Shown here: positions 1-7,402 of the stretch, one piece after another
How the letters are laid out: each line of letters starts with the position of its first letter
How positions within the stretch are numbered: the stretch's first letter is position 1
NCBI GenBank assembly: GCA_964551475.1
Contig: CAZKCI010000019.1
Span: 1 to 31,020, forward strand
Length of the DNA: 31,020 nucleotides
Source: CAZKCI01 sp964551475
GTDB lineage: Bacteria; Auribacterota; Erginobacteria; Erginobacterales; CAZKCI01
Direction of reading: 5' to 3'
Notes under the pieces: model-generated
Told to the model about the DNA's origin: nothing
Databases searched by the model: none
The model's input: only the letters and a program-made list of their open reading frames with translations
Made by a program: the position numbers and the translations under genes

Positions 1-54
1 GAGACCGCCGGCGCGCCCCATTTTTCGACCACGAATCACCGATCAATGTCTGAT

Positions 55-82
55 GTAGCGTCGCCCCTCCCGGGGCGACGCC
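55..82 (+). repeat. GTAG-headed palindrome, family A, copy 1
   Basis: GTAGCGTCGC is followed by CCC, loop TCCC, then GGG and GCGACG. The stem is 10 bp, and the GTAG tetranucleotide sits at its 5' foot. Two more copies, at 16960-16985 and 18488-18513, keep the head and outer stem but swap the inner stem bases in compensating pairs. The form is that of REP/SMAG elements; no RAYT transposase is in the window. Confidence 0.7.
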
Positions 83-144
83 GAATCGGATAATTATTAT
101 TACCGGGGTAATCCCGCTTTTCCCGCCGTCAAACTGCGGGATCC

Positions 145-525
145 CTATTTAAGGAATCCCAGCAATAAAACAATCAGCCCGATCAAGAGGCTGATTGCCA
201 GGTAGATTTTCCATCCTGATTTCACCCCCTTCTTGGGGCCGAAACCCCACACGCCCGGGTCAGTTCTGATCTCAAAGGGCAGTTGCGAAAGAAATTCTTT
301 AGCTAGTCGGAGTGATCGTTCGGGAACGAGAAGTGAAAACCATTCTCCTGGGCCCATGGCCGGAGTTGCAGACATAGCCATTCTCAGGCCCCCGGAGGTT
401 TCTTCGCGCATGAAATGGGGGATTCCCGCCTCTTTTAGCACATTGACCGCCGAATCGATTTCGACAAGCTTCCCGGTTCGGAACACAACGATATAGTCTG
501 TTGAGTTTTTCTCTTTCATTCTCAC
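145..525 (-). CDS. DUF2007-like protein with C-terminal membrane anchor
   Basis: This 126-residue protein has a soluble part of about 75 residues resembling the DUF2007 (putative signal-transducing) fold: a beta strand (YIVVFRTG), a helix over 'SAVNVLKEAGIPHF', and a later 'FSLLVPERSLRLAKEFL' segment. A hinge rich in Lys and Gly leads to one C-terminal transmembrane helix (IYLAISLLIGLIVLLLGFL). The topology suggests a cytoplasmic domain tethered to the inner membrane. Its ATG overlaps the stop of the upstream gene in an ATGA, so the two are probably translated together. The role of DUF2007 proteins is not established. Base composition is AT-richer than most of the window. Confidence 0.7.
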   Translation of the reverse strand: MRMKEKNSTDYIVVFRTGKLVEIDSAVNVLKEAGIPHFMREETSGGLRMAMSATPAMGPGEWFSLLVPERSLRLAKEFLSQLPFEIRTDPGVWGFGPKKGVKSGWKIYLAISLLIGLIVLLLGFLK

Positions 526-1217
526 ATGGCCCGACCGGCTAATACAGACTGAGCGTATTCGCGCGTTTTATCCTCCAAAGAGGGCGCCGTTTCGAGCCAG
601 CTCCGGATCACGCCTGCTCCTTCCGGATGCTCGACATGGAACAATCCATGCAGGGCTGCCTTCTGCGTGTCGGCGTTGGACGAGTGCAGCATCGTACGCA
701 AAGCTCGGAACATTGCATCGCGGACGTGCTCGTTTTCCCCAGCATATTGCGGTGGTCTGCCGGGATACGCGTCAAAGCCGTGGGCGAGCAGGTCCCAGAG
801 CATGCCTGGAGCCAAACCGATCGCCTGGTGCTCGAAGAGGTCCGAGTAAAGATAGGGAATGGCGAGTATGCATCCCTCTCGCTCGGGCCATGGCACTTCG
901 GGGGCCCAGAGCGGGTCCCGGAACCACTCCTCGCCGCAAATAAACATGAACCACAACCCTTGCTCGATTTGCCCCGAGGTATAGTGCAGAATGGCTTGAG
1001 GCTCCCGAAAGAGCCGCGTCATTTGCTTGACTTGGCGATGGGGATCTATCTTTACGTCGAGATCATGCCGCCAATACCATTCCTTCTCATCGCGGCCGTC
1101 CGGGACGACAGGGTGGTCGAAGACAAACGCAAGGAACTTCTCGAAGCTTGCCCGCCCGCGCAATAGATCAACGTGCAACTCCGGGAGCTCGGAATTCGGA
1201 GTATGCTTGTCAGTCAT
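522..1217 (-). CDS. Hypothetical protein with HEAT-like C-terminus
   Basis: I do not recognise this 231-residue protein. It is acidic and soluble, with no signal peptide. The middle part is rich in Trp and aromatic residues (WYWRHDL, LWFMFICGEEWF, DPLWAPEVPWPE). The last 70 residues are helical and HEAT-like (RDAMFRALRTML, NADTQKAALHGLFHV). The gene ends in a 4-base overlap with the DUF2007-like gene, which argues for a two-gene operon. It could be an immunity or accessory protein of the AT-rich island, but nothing in the sequence shows that. Confidence 0.65.
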   Translation of the reverse strand: MTDKHTPNSELPELHVDLLRGRASFEKFLAFVFDHPVVPDGRDEKEWYWRHDLDVKIDPHRQVKQMTRLFREPQAILHYTSGQIEQGLWFMFICGEEWFRDPLWAPEVPWPEREGCILAIPYLYSDLFEHQAIGLAPGMLWDLLAHGFDAYPGRPPQYAGENEHVRDAMFRALRTMLHSSNADTQKAALHGLFHVEHPEGAGVIRSWLETAPSLEDKTREYAQSVLAGRAM

Positions 1218-1303
1218 GTTTCTCTTGGCGATTAACCCGACTTTCGCAACTGGAGCCTATGGCGATCCGGACGGGCAGTGCGGCCATCAGATCGTTCTTC
1301 CTT

Positions 1304-1801
1304 TTATGACTGGGAAGTCATCTCGATAATTTCCCGTTCGTCTCCTTTCTTGATGACCAGGTCAACCTCATAATCAAGAAGCCCCAGGATGGCGAGAATC
1401 TGCTGCAAGGATTTGCATGATCGAGCTTCGTCAAGCAATCGATAGAGTTGAGACGGTGAAGTGTGAAGTTCCCGCGCTATGCGTCTCTTGGGGACATTGC
1501 TTGACTCAAGTCGTCTTTTCACGCCTAGAGTCAATTTATATATGAACAACTCCCAGAGAAATCCCGGGTCTTCACAATATTCTAGAACATGATCTATGTG
1601 AACCGTGCCTTCACTGCCATCTTTAAGGACATAAGTGAAAGCTTCGGAGCCCAGTTCCTCATCCACAAAGACCTTGACTGCAGGATTCGTTGTGACGGGC
1701 GAAGGCGTGCATTTCGCATAGGGAAATGTGAAGTGCTTTTTCCCAGCACTAACCTCGAAATCTTTACGCCGGTTATTCGATAAGACGGCCGTGATTTTCA
1801 T
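1304..1801 (-). CDS. HTH antitoxin partner of DUF4160 protein
   Basis: This 165-residue protein has an N-terminal beta-rich half (MKITAVLSNNRRKDFEV, DGSEGTVHIDHVLEY) and a C-terminal helix-turn-helix around residues 103-135 (KRRIARELHTSPSQLYRLLDEA) followed by 'LQQILAILGLLDYEVDLV'. The order toxin-like gene first, HTH gene second, with ATGA overlap, is typical of type II toxin-antitoxin modules, in which the HTH protein neutralises the partner and represses the shared promoter. The toxin/antitoxin roles are inferred from arrangement and family. Its low GC content sets it apart from the chromosome to the right. Confidence 0.7.
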   Translation of the reverse strand: MKITAVLSNNRRKDFEVSAGKKHFTFPYAKCTPSPVTTNPAVKVFVDEELGSEAFTYVLKDGSEGTVHIDHVLEYCEDPGFLWELFIYKLTLGVKRRLESSNVPKRRIARELHTSPSQLYRLLDEARSCKSLQQILAILGLLDYEVDLVIKKGDEREIIEMTSQS

Positions 1802-1992
1802 ATCAACCCCTCCGACTCTAATTCGGCGATGATATCCAGGATCTGACGGCTCGGGCTGCCTCTCATGGCTTGTTCATTGTCGAGATCCCACTTCAGAATC
1901 AGCTTGCCGGCCCTATAAACATGCACATGGCGAGGGCTGTGATCCCCCTTCCATGACAAGAACACATAGTTGCCTCTCTTGATCTTGCTCAT
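1798..1992 (-). CDS. DUF4160 family putative toxin
   Basis: This 64-residue protein carries the DUF4160 signature: 'YVFLSWKGDHSPRHVHVYRAGKLILKWDLD' is split over two blocks, with the diagnostic HSPRHVHV core at residues 18-25. DUF4160 proteins are small and often pair with a DNA-binding or DUF2442 partner as suspected toxins. Here the partner follows with a 4-base overlap. An inverted repeat lies just upstream of the start codon. No biochemical activity can be read from the sequence. Confidence 0.75.
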   Translation of the reverse strand: MSKIKRGNYVFLSWKGDHSPRHVHVYRAGKLILKWDLDNEQAMRGSPSRQILDIIAELESEGLI

Positions 1993-1997
1993 AAATA

Positions 1998-2013
1998 GTA
2001 CCGCAGATGGTAC
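1998..2013. promoter_or_regulatory. Putative operator of the DUF4160 module
   Basis: GTACC-GCAGAT-GGTAC is a perfect 5-bp inverted repeat with a 6-base spacer. On the outside it continues imperfectly (TAG on one side, GCTA on the other). It begins five bases before the start of the DUF4160 gene on the minus strand, where an autorepressing antitoxin would bind. Binding is inferred. Confidence 0.35.
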
Positions 2014-2028
2014 GCTATGTCAAGATGG

Positions 2029-2184
2029 TTATTTGCGCTGTCCAGCCGAGCACGAGATGAGCGGTAGAGCATTGGCTAATTTCGCTAATACTCCCTCTGA
2101 CGTATCTGGGTAAGAGGTATTCCGTGGCGGGGAGGCACCAGAACAAACAAATGCCATAATTGCTATAAGTACGCGAGTAATCAT
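2029..2184 (-). CDS. Possible small lipoprotein-like peptide
   Basis: A 51-codon frame starts with ATG and encodes MITRVLIAIMAFVCSG, a short hydrophobic stretch ending in a weak lipobox-like AFVC, followed by a polar tail. There is no clear Shine-Dalgarno sequence. It lies in the AT-rich island upstream of the DUF4160 module, and the rest of 1993-2349 holds nothing else I can support. It may be chance. Confidence 0.2.
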   Translation of the reverse strand: MITRVLIAIMAFVCSGASPPRNTSYPDTSEGVLAKLANALPLISCSAGQRK

Positions 2185-2349
2185 GGCGCTTACCAGTGCA
2201 AATGCTGCCAGCAATATGTAATGGAGTCAATATTATCCTCACGCTGGGGCGCTGGGGGACCTTATCGGGCCGGCAGCGCGAGAGATGGGCTGGACGCGCG
2301 CGGACATGGCCCCGGCGGTGCCCGGGAGGGCGGGGCGAGGGGACCGGGC

Positions 2350-2607
2350 CTACAACAGGCCGAGGGCGAAGGCGATGGCTTTGCGAAGCTCGATCATCTT
2401 GGCCGGGGAGAGCGTGGTTATCAGAGCACCGATTCTGGCCTGGGAAACGGTCTGGAGATGGTCGCAGTTGACGGCGCAGTCGTGGGGGAGGCCGTCGGAT
2501 CGGGCCAGCAGGACCTCGCTTGGGATGTCGCGGATCGTGGTCGTGATCGGGGCGACCGTCACCTCGCCCAGATACTCGATCACCGAATCCCGCGTCAGAA
2601 CCAGCAC
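2350..2607 (-). pseudogene. MazF/PemK-like toxin, N-terminus missing
   Basis: The 85 residues match the body of the MazF/PemK endoribonuclease fold: RPVLVLTRDS, then VTVAPITTTIRDIPSEV, CAVNCDHLQTV and IGALITTLSPAKM. In MazF proteins, about 20 residues beginning RGEVWW precede 'RPVLVLTR'. Here the frame stays open upstream to 2682 but reads low-complexity Pro/Ser residues up to FPSSPNKSRP, with no ATG and no RGEVWW block, and then hits a stop beside the end of rnd. No antitoxin gene is adjacent. I read it as a 5'-truncated remnant. A GTG start at 2607 would give a shortened protein of doubtful fold. Confidence 0.65.
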
Positions 2608-2677
2608 GGGGCGGCTCTTGTTCGGAGACGACGGGAACGAGACAGACCGGAGCGGAGGCGGGGCGGTCCCCTGATCA

Positions 2678-3802
2678 CTAGATCAGCGGGACGAGGAGAC
2701 GCGCTTGCCAGCGGGTCAGACGGCCGCTTTCTCTGATCTCGTCCTCAGTCCGGGCATCGGAACGGGCGAGCGCCCAGAGAGTCGCCTGGGGGGCGATCAC
2801 CGAGGGGGGAAGTTGGAGCTTGGCCGCGAGGCCCGCGACCGCCTCGCGCAGGGCGTTGAAACGCTCGTTCTCCCGGGGAGAGGCGGGGATGAATCGTTTT
2901 CGCTCCGGATGGGCCGGCCACTTTTCAGGCGGAAGCGCTCTCGCCTCCGCGATCGCTCTTTCCAGCGCCAGGAGCCGTTTCCCCACGCAGTTGCGGGGAA
3001 GCCTCGGCCCCTGCGAAAGGTGTTTGCCGGGATGGGAGTGGAGCCAGAGGGCAAGGGCGATCATCGGTTCGTTGCCCAGGACCTTGAAGCTGGGCACGTC
3101 GGACTGGCGCGCCTCCGCATCCCGCCAGAACCAGAGGGCGCGCACCAGCGCCAGCTGATCCCGCCGGAAGTCTTTGAGCCCCTTGATCCGCCAGATTTCA
3201 TCGGCGGCCTCCTCCGGCCGGACCTCGCCGGTTTTCAGGAGCAATGCTTCGCAGGTCTCCCCCAGCCATTCCTCCCGCCCCCGCCCGCGGAGTTTTTTGA
3301 GCAGCAAATCCGCGAGCTCCTCGAGATAGCGGGTGTCGTTGGCGGCGTAGGCGAGCTTGTCGGCCGGAAGGGGACGACGCGACCAGTCGAATTTCTGGCC
3401 TCCCTTATTCAGGGTTACTCCGAAAAACTCTTCCGCCAGAGCGGCCAAGCCGAGACGCTCGTAGCCCAGGAGACGGGCGGCGAGCATGGTGTCGAAGATC
3501 GGGCCGAGGGGCGTGAAACCGCAGGAGGTGCGGAGGAGGCGGAGGTCGTAGTCCGCGCCGTGAAAGATGATCTCCTTGCCGGCCAGGGAATGGAAAAGGG
3601 GAGAGAGGTCGAGTCCGGCCAGGGGATCGACGATGTAGTTGTTTCCACCGACCGTCAGCTGGATCAGGCAGACCTTCTCGAAGTAGTGGTGAAGACTGTC
3701 CGCCTCGGTGTCGAGAGCCACCCGCTGAGACGGCGCTATCTCGGCGGCCAGCGAGACCAGACCAGCGGCGGTGTTGATGAAGGAATAGGCCGGATGATTC
3801 AT
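2678..3802 (-). CDS. rnd: Ribonuclease D
   Basis: This 374-residue DEDDy 3'-5' exoribonuclease matures tRNA and other stable RNA 3' ends. Metal ligands are visible: D31 and E33 in 'ALDTEAD', D86 in 'FHGADYDLRLL', and Y152 with D156 in 'YAANDTRYL'. After the exonuclease domain (about 1-195) comes an HRDC-type helical domain at about 210-290 (LALVRALWFWRDAEA) and a second helical region at the C-terminus. The length matches the E. coli family. I see no clear Shine-Dalgarno sequence before the ATG. The gene is apparently monocistronic, with the MazF remnant directly behind it. Confidence 0.93.
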   Translation of the reverse strand: MNHPAYSFINTAAGLVSLAAEIAPSQRVALDTEADSLHHYFEKVCLIQLTVGGNNYIVDPLAGLDLSPLFHSLAGKEIIFHGADYDLRLLRTSCGFTPLGPIFDTMLAARLLGYERLGLAALAEEFFGVTLNKGGQKFDWSRRPLPADKLAYAANDTRYLEELADLLLKKLRGRGREEWLGETCEALLLKTGEVRPEEAADEIWRIKGLKDFRRDQLALVRALWFWRDAEARQSDVPSFKVLGNEPMIALALWLHSHPGKHLSQGPRLPRNCVGKRLLALERAIAEARALPPEKWPAHPERKRFIPASPRENERFNALREAVAGLAAKLQLPPSVIAPQATLWALARSDARTEDEIRESGRLTRWQARLLVPLI

Positions 3803-3900
3803 GCCGCCGACTGTATCACGACCTTCGGCGATGGGAAAGCGTTACGCAAAGACATCCACTGATCATTCGCTCCGTAATCCGAGGTTTGATGTAAGATATA

Positions 3901-4827
3901 TTACAAGCCGGAGGCCCAACCGCGGGCCCAGTCGAGGATGCGGCCGAGGGAGTCGCCCGAGGGATCGGGCGCAGGAGGGGTGGGAACGGGGGGGAGAGGC
4001 TCCGGGGGCGTGGGGGCGGAGGCGGAGCCGTCCCAGCCGGAGAGACGGGCCAGCATCCACCAAAAGGCCCGCCCCTTCCGGTTGCAGTTCAAGGGCTGGG
4101 AGTGGGCGCAGTCGCAGGACGCGCAGAGCTCCGAGCCGGGGTGTCCGCCGCACCATTCCGCCGCCCAGTTCCCGCCCGCATAGTCGCAGTTGTCGTTCGC
4201 TCCCCGGTCGAGGAAATCGTTCCCGTCGGGATCGAAACGTTCGATGTCGGCGAAATCGAAAAGGACCTTGCCGTTGGCCGCGCAGAAGCCGCGGATCTGC
4301 TGGTTGCGGACGTGGAGGTTCCCCGCGGACCCCGAGCCGTCGAGGTGGCCGGTCATGTAGACGAAGCGGATCTGGGGATAATCCGTTTCGAGGCGGCTCA
4401 TGTTGTCGAGGTAGCAGGAGATCCCCTCCGCGGACTGCCCGGAGACGCCTTCGCACCAGGACCAGATCACCAGGGTGCGGTCGTTCCCCGGCTCGTCGAG
4501 GCGAGCGCGGGTGGCCCAGTACCAGGCGTCGTCGCAGCCGTAGCCCAGGTCACCCTCGGCCTCCTCCAGGGAGAGGGTTCCCTCGCCGCCGTTGAAGGTG
4601 AACGGGGAGCGGTCGATCGTACCCATCCCGCTGACGATCTGGCTGCCGTGGGAGGTGTGGCCGTACCAGACGCGGAAGGAGGCCTTGGCCTGCTCGACCC
4701 AGGCAGAGGGGATGCGGGAGAGGTCGGCGCAGTTGTGATCGATGACGATCCCTTGCGGGAACGCCGTGGGCGCGAAAACGGCGGCCAACGCCAGCGCGAT
4801 CCCGATTTCAATCCGAGCGTTTGGCAT
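3901..4827 (-). CDS. Secreted protein of unknown YGHTSHGS family (short paralogue)
   Basis: The ATG at 4827 is preceded by CGGAG at a good distance, so I choose it over a GTG 15 bases upstream. The product is 308 residues with a signal peptide (IGIALALAAVFAPTAFPQ). It shares blocks with the protein at 14304-15938: YGHTSHGSQ (55-63), WSWCEGVSG, YMTGHLDGSGS, NQQIRGFC, FDFADIERFDP, CAHSQPLNC and KGRAFWWMLARL. Many cysteines suggest disulfides. Ser, Asp and His in conserved blocks could form an SGNH-like hydrolase centre, but I cannot show this. The last 40 residues are Pro-rich (PTPPEPLPPVPTPP) where the paralogue has repeats. The function is unknown. Confidence 0.8.
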   Translation of the reverse strand: MPNARIEIGIALALAAVFAPTAFPQGIVIDHNCADLSRIPSAWVEQAKASFRVWYGHTSHGSQIVSGMGTIDRSPFTFNGGEGTLSLEEAEGDLGYGCDDAWYWATRARLDEPGNDRTLVIWSWCEGVSGQSAEGISCYLDNMSRLETDYPQIRFVYMTGHLDGSGSAGNLHVRNQQIRGFCAANGKVLFDFADIERFDPDGNDFLDRGANDNCDYAGGNWAAEWCGGHPGSELCASCDCAHSQPLNCNRKGRAFWWMLARLSGWDGSASAPTPPEPLPPVPTPPAPDPSGDSLGRILDWARGWASGL

Positions 4828-4933
4828 ATATTTCTCCGTCACTGTTCATATTCATCCGCCGTTGCGGCGAAGCGCTCTCTAACCCGGCCTTGTTTCATTG
4901 CTCTTCTTGCCTCCAACTTGTTATCCTACACCA

Positions 4934-6178
4934 ATGAATAGAAGCGAAAGAAGTTTTTACGGTTTGGGGATTGCGCCTGGTTTGCTGGATATTCTGGAGT
5001 CCTTCAAGTTCACCGTTCCGACCCCCATCCAGGAGAAGGCGATCCCGATTGCCATTGGGGGCCAGGATGTCATCGGGGTGGCCCAGACCGGCACCGGTAA
5101 AACGCTCGCCTTCGGAATTCCGATGATTCAACGCCTGGCCCAGGGGAAGGGAAGAGGGCTGGTGCTGGTGCCGACCCGGGAACTTGCCATTCAGGTCAAC
5201 GAGAGCCTGGTGAAGCTCGCCCATGCCTTCAGAATCAAAACCGCGGTCGTGATCGGCGGCGAGTCGATGTTCAATCAGGTGCAGCGGCTCCGGGAAAACC
5301 CGCGGATCATCATCGCGACACCCGGCCGGCTCAACGATCATCTCCGGCAGCGGCAGGTGAAGCTTAATGATGTAAGCATCCTGGTTCTCGACGAGGCGGA
5401 CCGAATGCTCGATATGGGCTTTCTCCCGCAGATCGAGAGTATTCTCAAAGTGATTCCCAGAGAACGGCAGACCATGCTCTTCTCCGCGACAATGCAGCCG
5501 TCGGTCCTGAAGATCGCGTCCAGCCACATGAAACTGCCGGTCCGCACCGAGATTGACCCGTCGGGAACGGCCGCGGAGCACGTGACCCAGGAGATATTCG
5601 TGGTCAAGAAGGATCTCAAGGGGAAGCTGCTCGGGCAACTGCTCAAGCAGTACGTCGGCTCCATCCTGCTCTTTGTGCGGACCAAACGCTCCGCCGGCCG
5701 GGTGGCGAAATTGCTCCGCTCCATGGGCTATGCCGCCGCGGAAATCCACGCGGACCGGTCGCAGGCACAGCGCAAGGAAGCCCTCCGGGGGTTCAAAACG
5801 GGCCAATACCGTGTTCTCGTGGCCACCGATATCGCCGCGCGCGGCATCGACGTACAGGCCATTGAGCTGGTCATCAATTTCGACCTTCCCGATGATACCG
5901 AGAACTATGTGCACCGCATCGGCCGCACCGGCCGCGCGGGGAAGAAAGGGCATGCGATCACGCTGGCCACACCGGATCAGGGGAGGGACGTGAAGGATAT
6001 CGAGAAGTTCATGCGCGCCGCGATCCCGGTCTCGGAGCATCCCGAGGTTCCCGGCGAGCGGTTCCACTATGGGCCCGGGGACACGCCCGCCGCCAAAGCC
6101 ACGAAGGGCAGGAGCTCCCGCCACCCGCAGCAGTTCCGGCGCAGAGGATTCGAGCCCAGGATGACGAGGACGAGGTAG
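4934..6178 (+). CDS. rhlE: DEAD-box ATP-dependent RNA helicase (RhlE-like)
   Basis: This 414-residue helicase unwinds RNA, probably in ribosome assembly or mRNA turnover. The motifs are complete and in order: Q motif (FTVPTPIQ, about 26-33), AQTGTGKT (50-57), PTREL (80-84), TPGR (129-132), DEAD (153-156), SAT (184-186), ATDIAARGID and HRIGRTGRAG. A short basic tail (RRRGFEPRMTRTR) follows the second RecA domain, as in RhlE proteins. The ATG at 4934 starts the family-typical sequence; a TTG 36 bases earlier is less likely. I see no strong Shine-Dalgarno sequence. It diverges from the secreted gene on its left. The choice of RhlE over other DEAD subfamilies is tentative. Confidence 0.92.
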   Translation: MNRSERSFYGLGIAPGLLDILESFKFTVPTPIQEKAIPIAIGGQDVIGVAQTGTGKTLAFGIPMIQRLAQGKGRGLVLVPTRELAIQVNESLVKLAHAFRIKTAVVIGGESMFNQVQRLRENPRIIIATPGRLNDHLRQRQVKLNDVSILVLDEADRMLDMGFLPQIESILKVIPRERQTMLFSATMQPSVLKIASSHMKLPVRTEIDPSGTAAEHVTQEIFVVKKDLKGKLLGQLLKQYVGSILLFVRTKRSAGRVAKLLRSMGYAAAEIHADRSQAQRKEALRGFKTGQYRVLVATDIAARGIDVQAIELVINFDLPDDTENYVHRIGRTGRAGKKGHAITLATPDQGRDVKDIEKFMRAAIPVSEHPEVPGERFHYGPGDTPAAKATKGRSSRHPQQFRRRGFEPRMTRTR

Positions 6179-6201
6179 GGAGAAAAGCCGTATCTGCTTC
6201 G

Positions 6202-6245
6202 AAAATCCGGGCCGTTCCGCGCTGAGCGGAACGGCCCGGATTTTT
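6202..6245. terminator. Bidirectional intrinsic terminator
   Basis: A 15-bp perfect GC-rich stem (TCCGGGCCGTTCCGC and its complement) with loop GCTGA is flanked by AAAA on the left and TTTTT on the right, so it can end transcription from both sides. It lies between the convergent helicase gene (ends 6178) and nucleotidyltransferase gene (ends 6298). Confidence 0.9.
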
Positions 6246-6297
6246 CGCGGAGATCCCCACCCAACTGATCGGCGGGCAGGCGCGATATCCGCGGCTA

Positions 6298-7347
6298 TTA
6301 TTTCGGGAGACGGGTATCGAAGGCCGGCACCCCGCCTTTGAACTTCTCCACCTCGATGTCGAAACCGTCGAGGGCGGCCAGGGTGAGCGTCTTCTTCCCG
6401 CCCCGGACGATGTTGACCAGGCGGCCCTTGATGTGGAGGCGAAGCCCCTTCTTGAACTCGCCGCGGACTGCGCCGTCGTAGACGACGAAGTCCATGGTCG
6501 GATGCCTCTCCCCGTCCACGTAGACGTTTTCCAGGGTGAGGACCACCGGGACGTAGAGCGAGTGGGTGTTGTCCGCCACCGTCCCGTAGGCCTCTACCTT
6601 CTCCCGGACCAGCTCCACCGAGCAGTCGCGGATCGGCGCCTCCGTGAGATCGCGGTAGACGAAAAAGGTGCAGACCTCGTTCTGGTCGATGAAGATCTTG
6701 AGCGGCCAGAACTTCCCGTACTCCACCACCTGCCGCTCCGGCTCGCTGTAGATGATCGACCAGAGCTTTTTCGCCACCCGCCAGTTCTCCTCCACCGTCC
6801 CGAAGAAGACCAGGTCGATGTCGGAGTGGACGCCGCGGCGACCCAGGGCGGAGGAGCCGGTGATCCCCAGCCGCTTCAGGGGAACCTCGAAGAGCTCGCC
6901 CGCCTGGCGCACGATCTCGCCCACCTTGGGGAACTCCTCCATGACATACTCCAGGGCGCGGCGGTCGTTGAAGAAGCCGGTGAAGGAGGAGCGGGGGAAG
7001 GCGACCTGGTACTCGCAGAGGGAGAGCTTGTGGGAGTCGGGGGGAAGTTCGGGGTAGAGGCGGTAGAGCTTCTTGATCTGGTCCTTGTGGGAGACGTAGA
7101 CGGTCTTCCCCTCCCGCTCCTCCTTGATGATGCTGGAGTATTTCCGCCCGTGGATGTCGATGGTCCCCTCCGGGTCGGGATAGTAGATCAGCTTCCCGAT
7201 CACCATCTCCCGGGGATGCCAGTAGCCTTCCACGTAGACGAAGGAGCCGTCAGAGCGCATCAGATAGGTGGTGTCCAGCGGACCCATGGTCATCTTCTCG
7301 ATCGGCTGGATGATACGGGAGATCACCTGGTCAAAGGTATCGGGCAT
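6298..7347 (-). CDS. Nucleotidyltransferase-domain protein
   Basis: This 349-residue protein has a polymerase-beta-type nucleotidyltransferase signature near residues 163-180: 'GSSALGRRGVHSDIDLVFFG', the GSx..G and SDIDL elements that hold the two catalytic aspartates. The N-terminal 120 residues (YLMRSDGSFVYVEGYWHPREMVIG) and a C-terminal beta-rich part (LRLHIKGRLVNIVRGG) are outside the catalytic domain. The substrate cannot be told. A clear GGAGGAA lies 5 bases before the ATG. It sits 55 bases behind the DUF2079 gene on the same strand, probably cotranscribed. Family-wide, such proteins are often annotated only as nucleotidyltransferase-like. Confidence 0.8.
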   Translation of the reverse strand: MPDTFDQVISRIIQPIEKMTMGPLDTTYLMRSDGSFVYVEGYWHPREMVIGKLIYYPDPEGTIDIHGRKYSSIIKEEREGKTVYVSHKDQIKKLYRLYPELPPDSHKLSLCEYQVAFPRSSFTGFFNDRRALEYVMEEFPKVGEIVRQAGELFEVPLKRLGITGSSALGRRGVHSDIDLVFFGTVEENWRVAKKLWSIIYSEPERQVVEYGKFWPLKIFIDQNEVCTFFVYRDLTEAPIRDCSVELVREKVEAYGTVADNTHSLYVPVVLTLENVYVDGERHPTMDFVVYDGAVRGEFKKGLRLHIKGRLVNIVRGGKKTLTLAALDGFDIEVEKFKGGVPAFDTRLPK

Positions 7348-7402
7348 GATGTTCCTCCAGAGAGAATGGGCGTTCTCGTCAGGTTCCCCGGTTCACTTCT
7401 TC

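Noticed and set aside
3890..3905. TGTAA-GATATA-TTACA inverted repeat at the end of the short secreted gene
   Set aside because: Only five base pairs, AT-rich and without a partner copy; too weak to call as a site.
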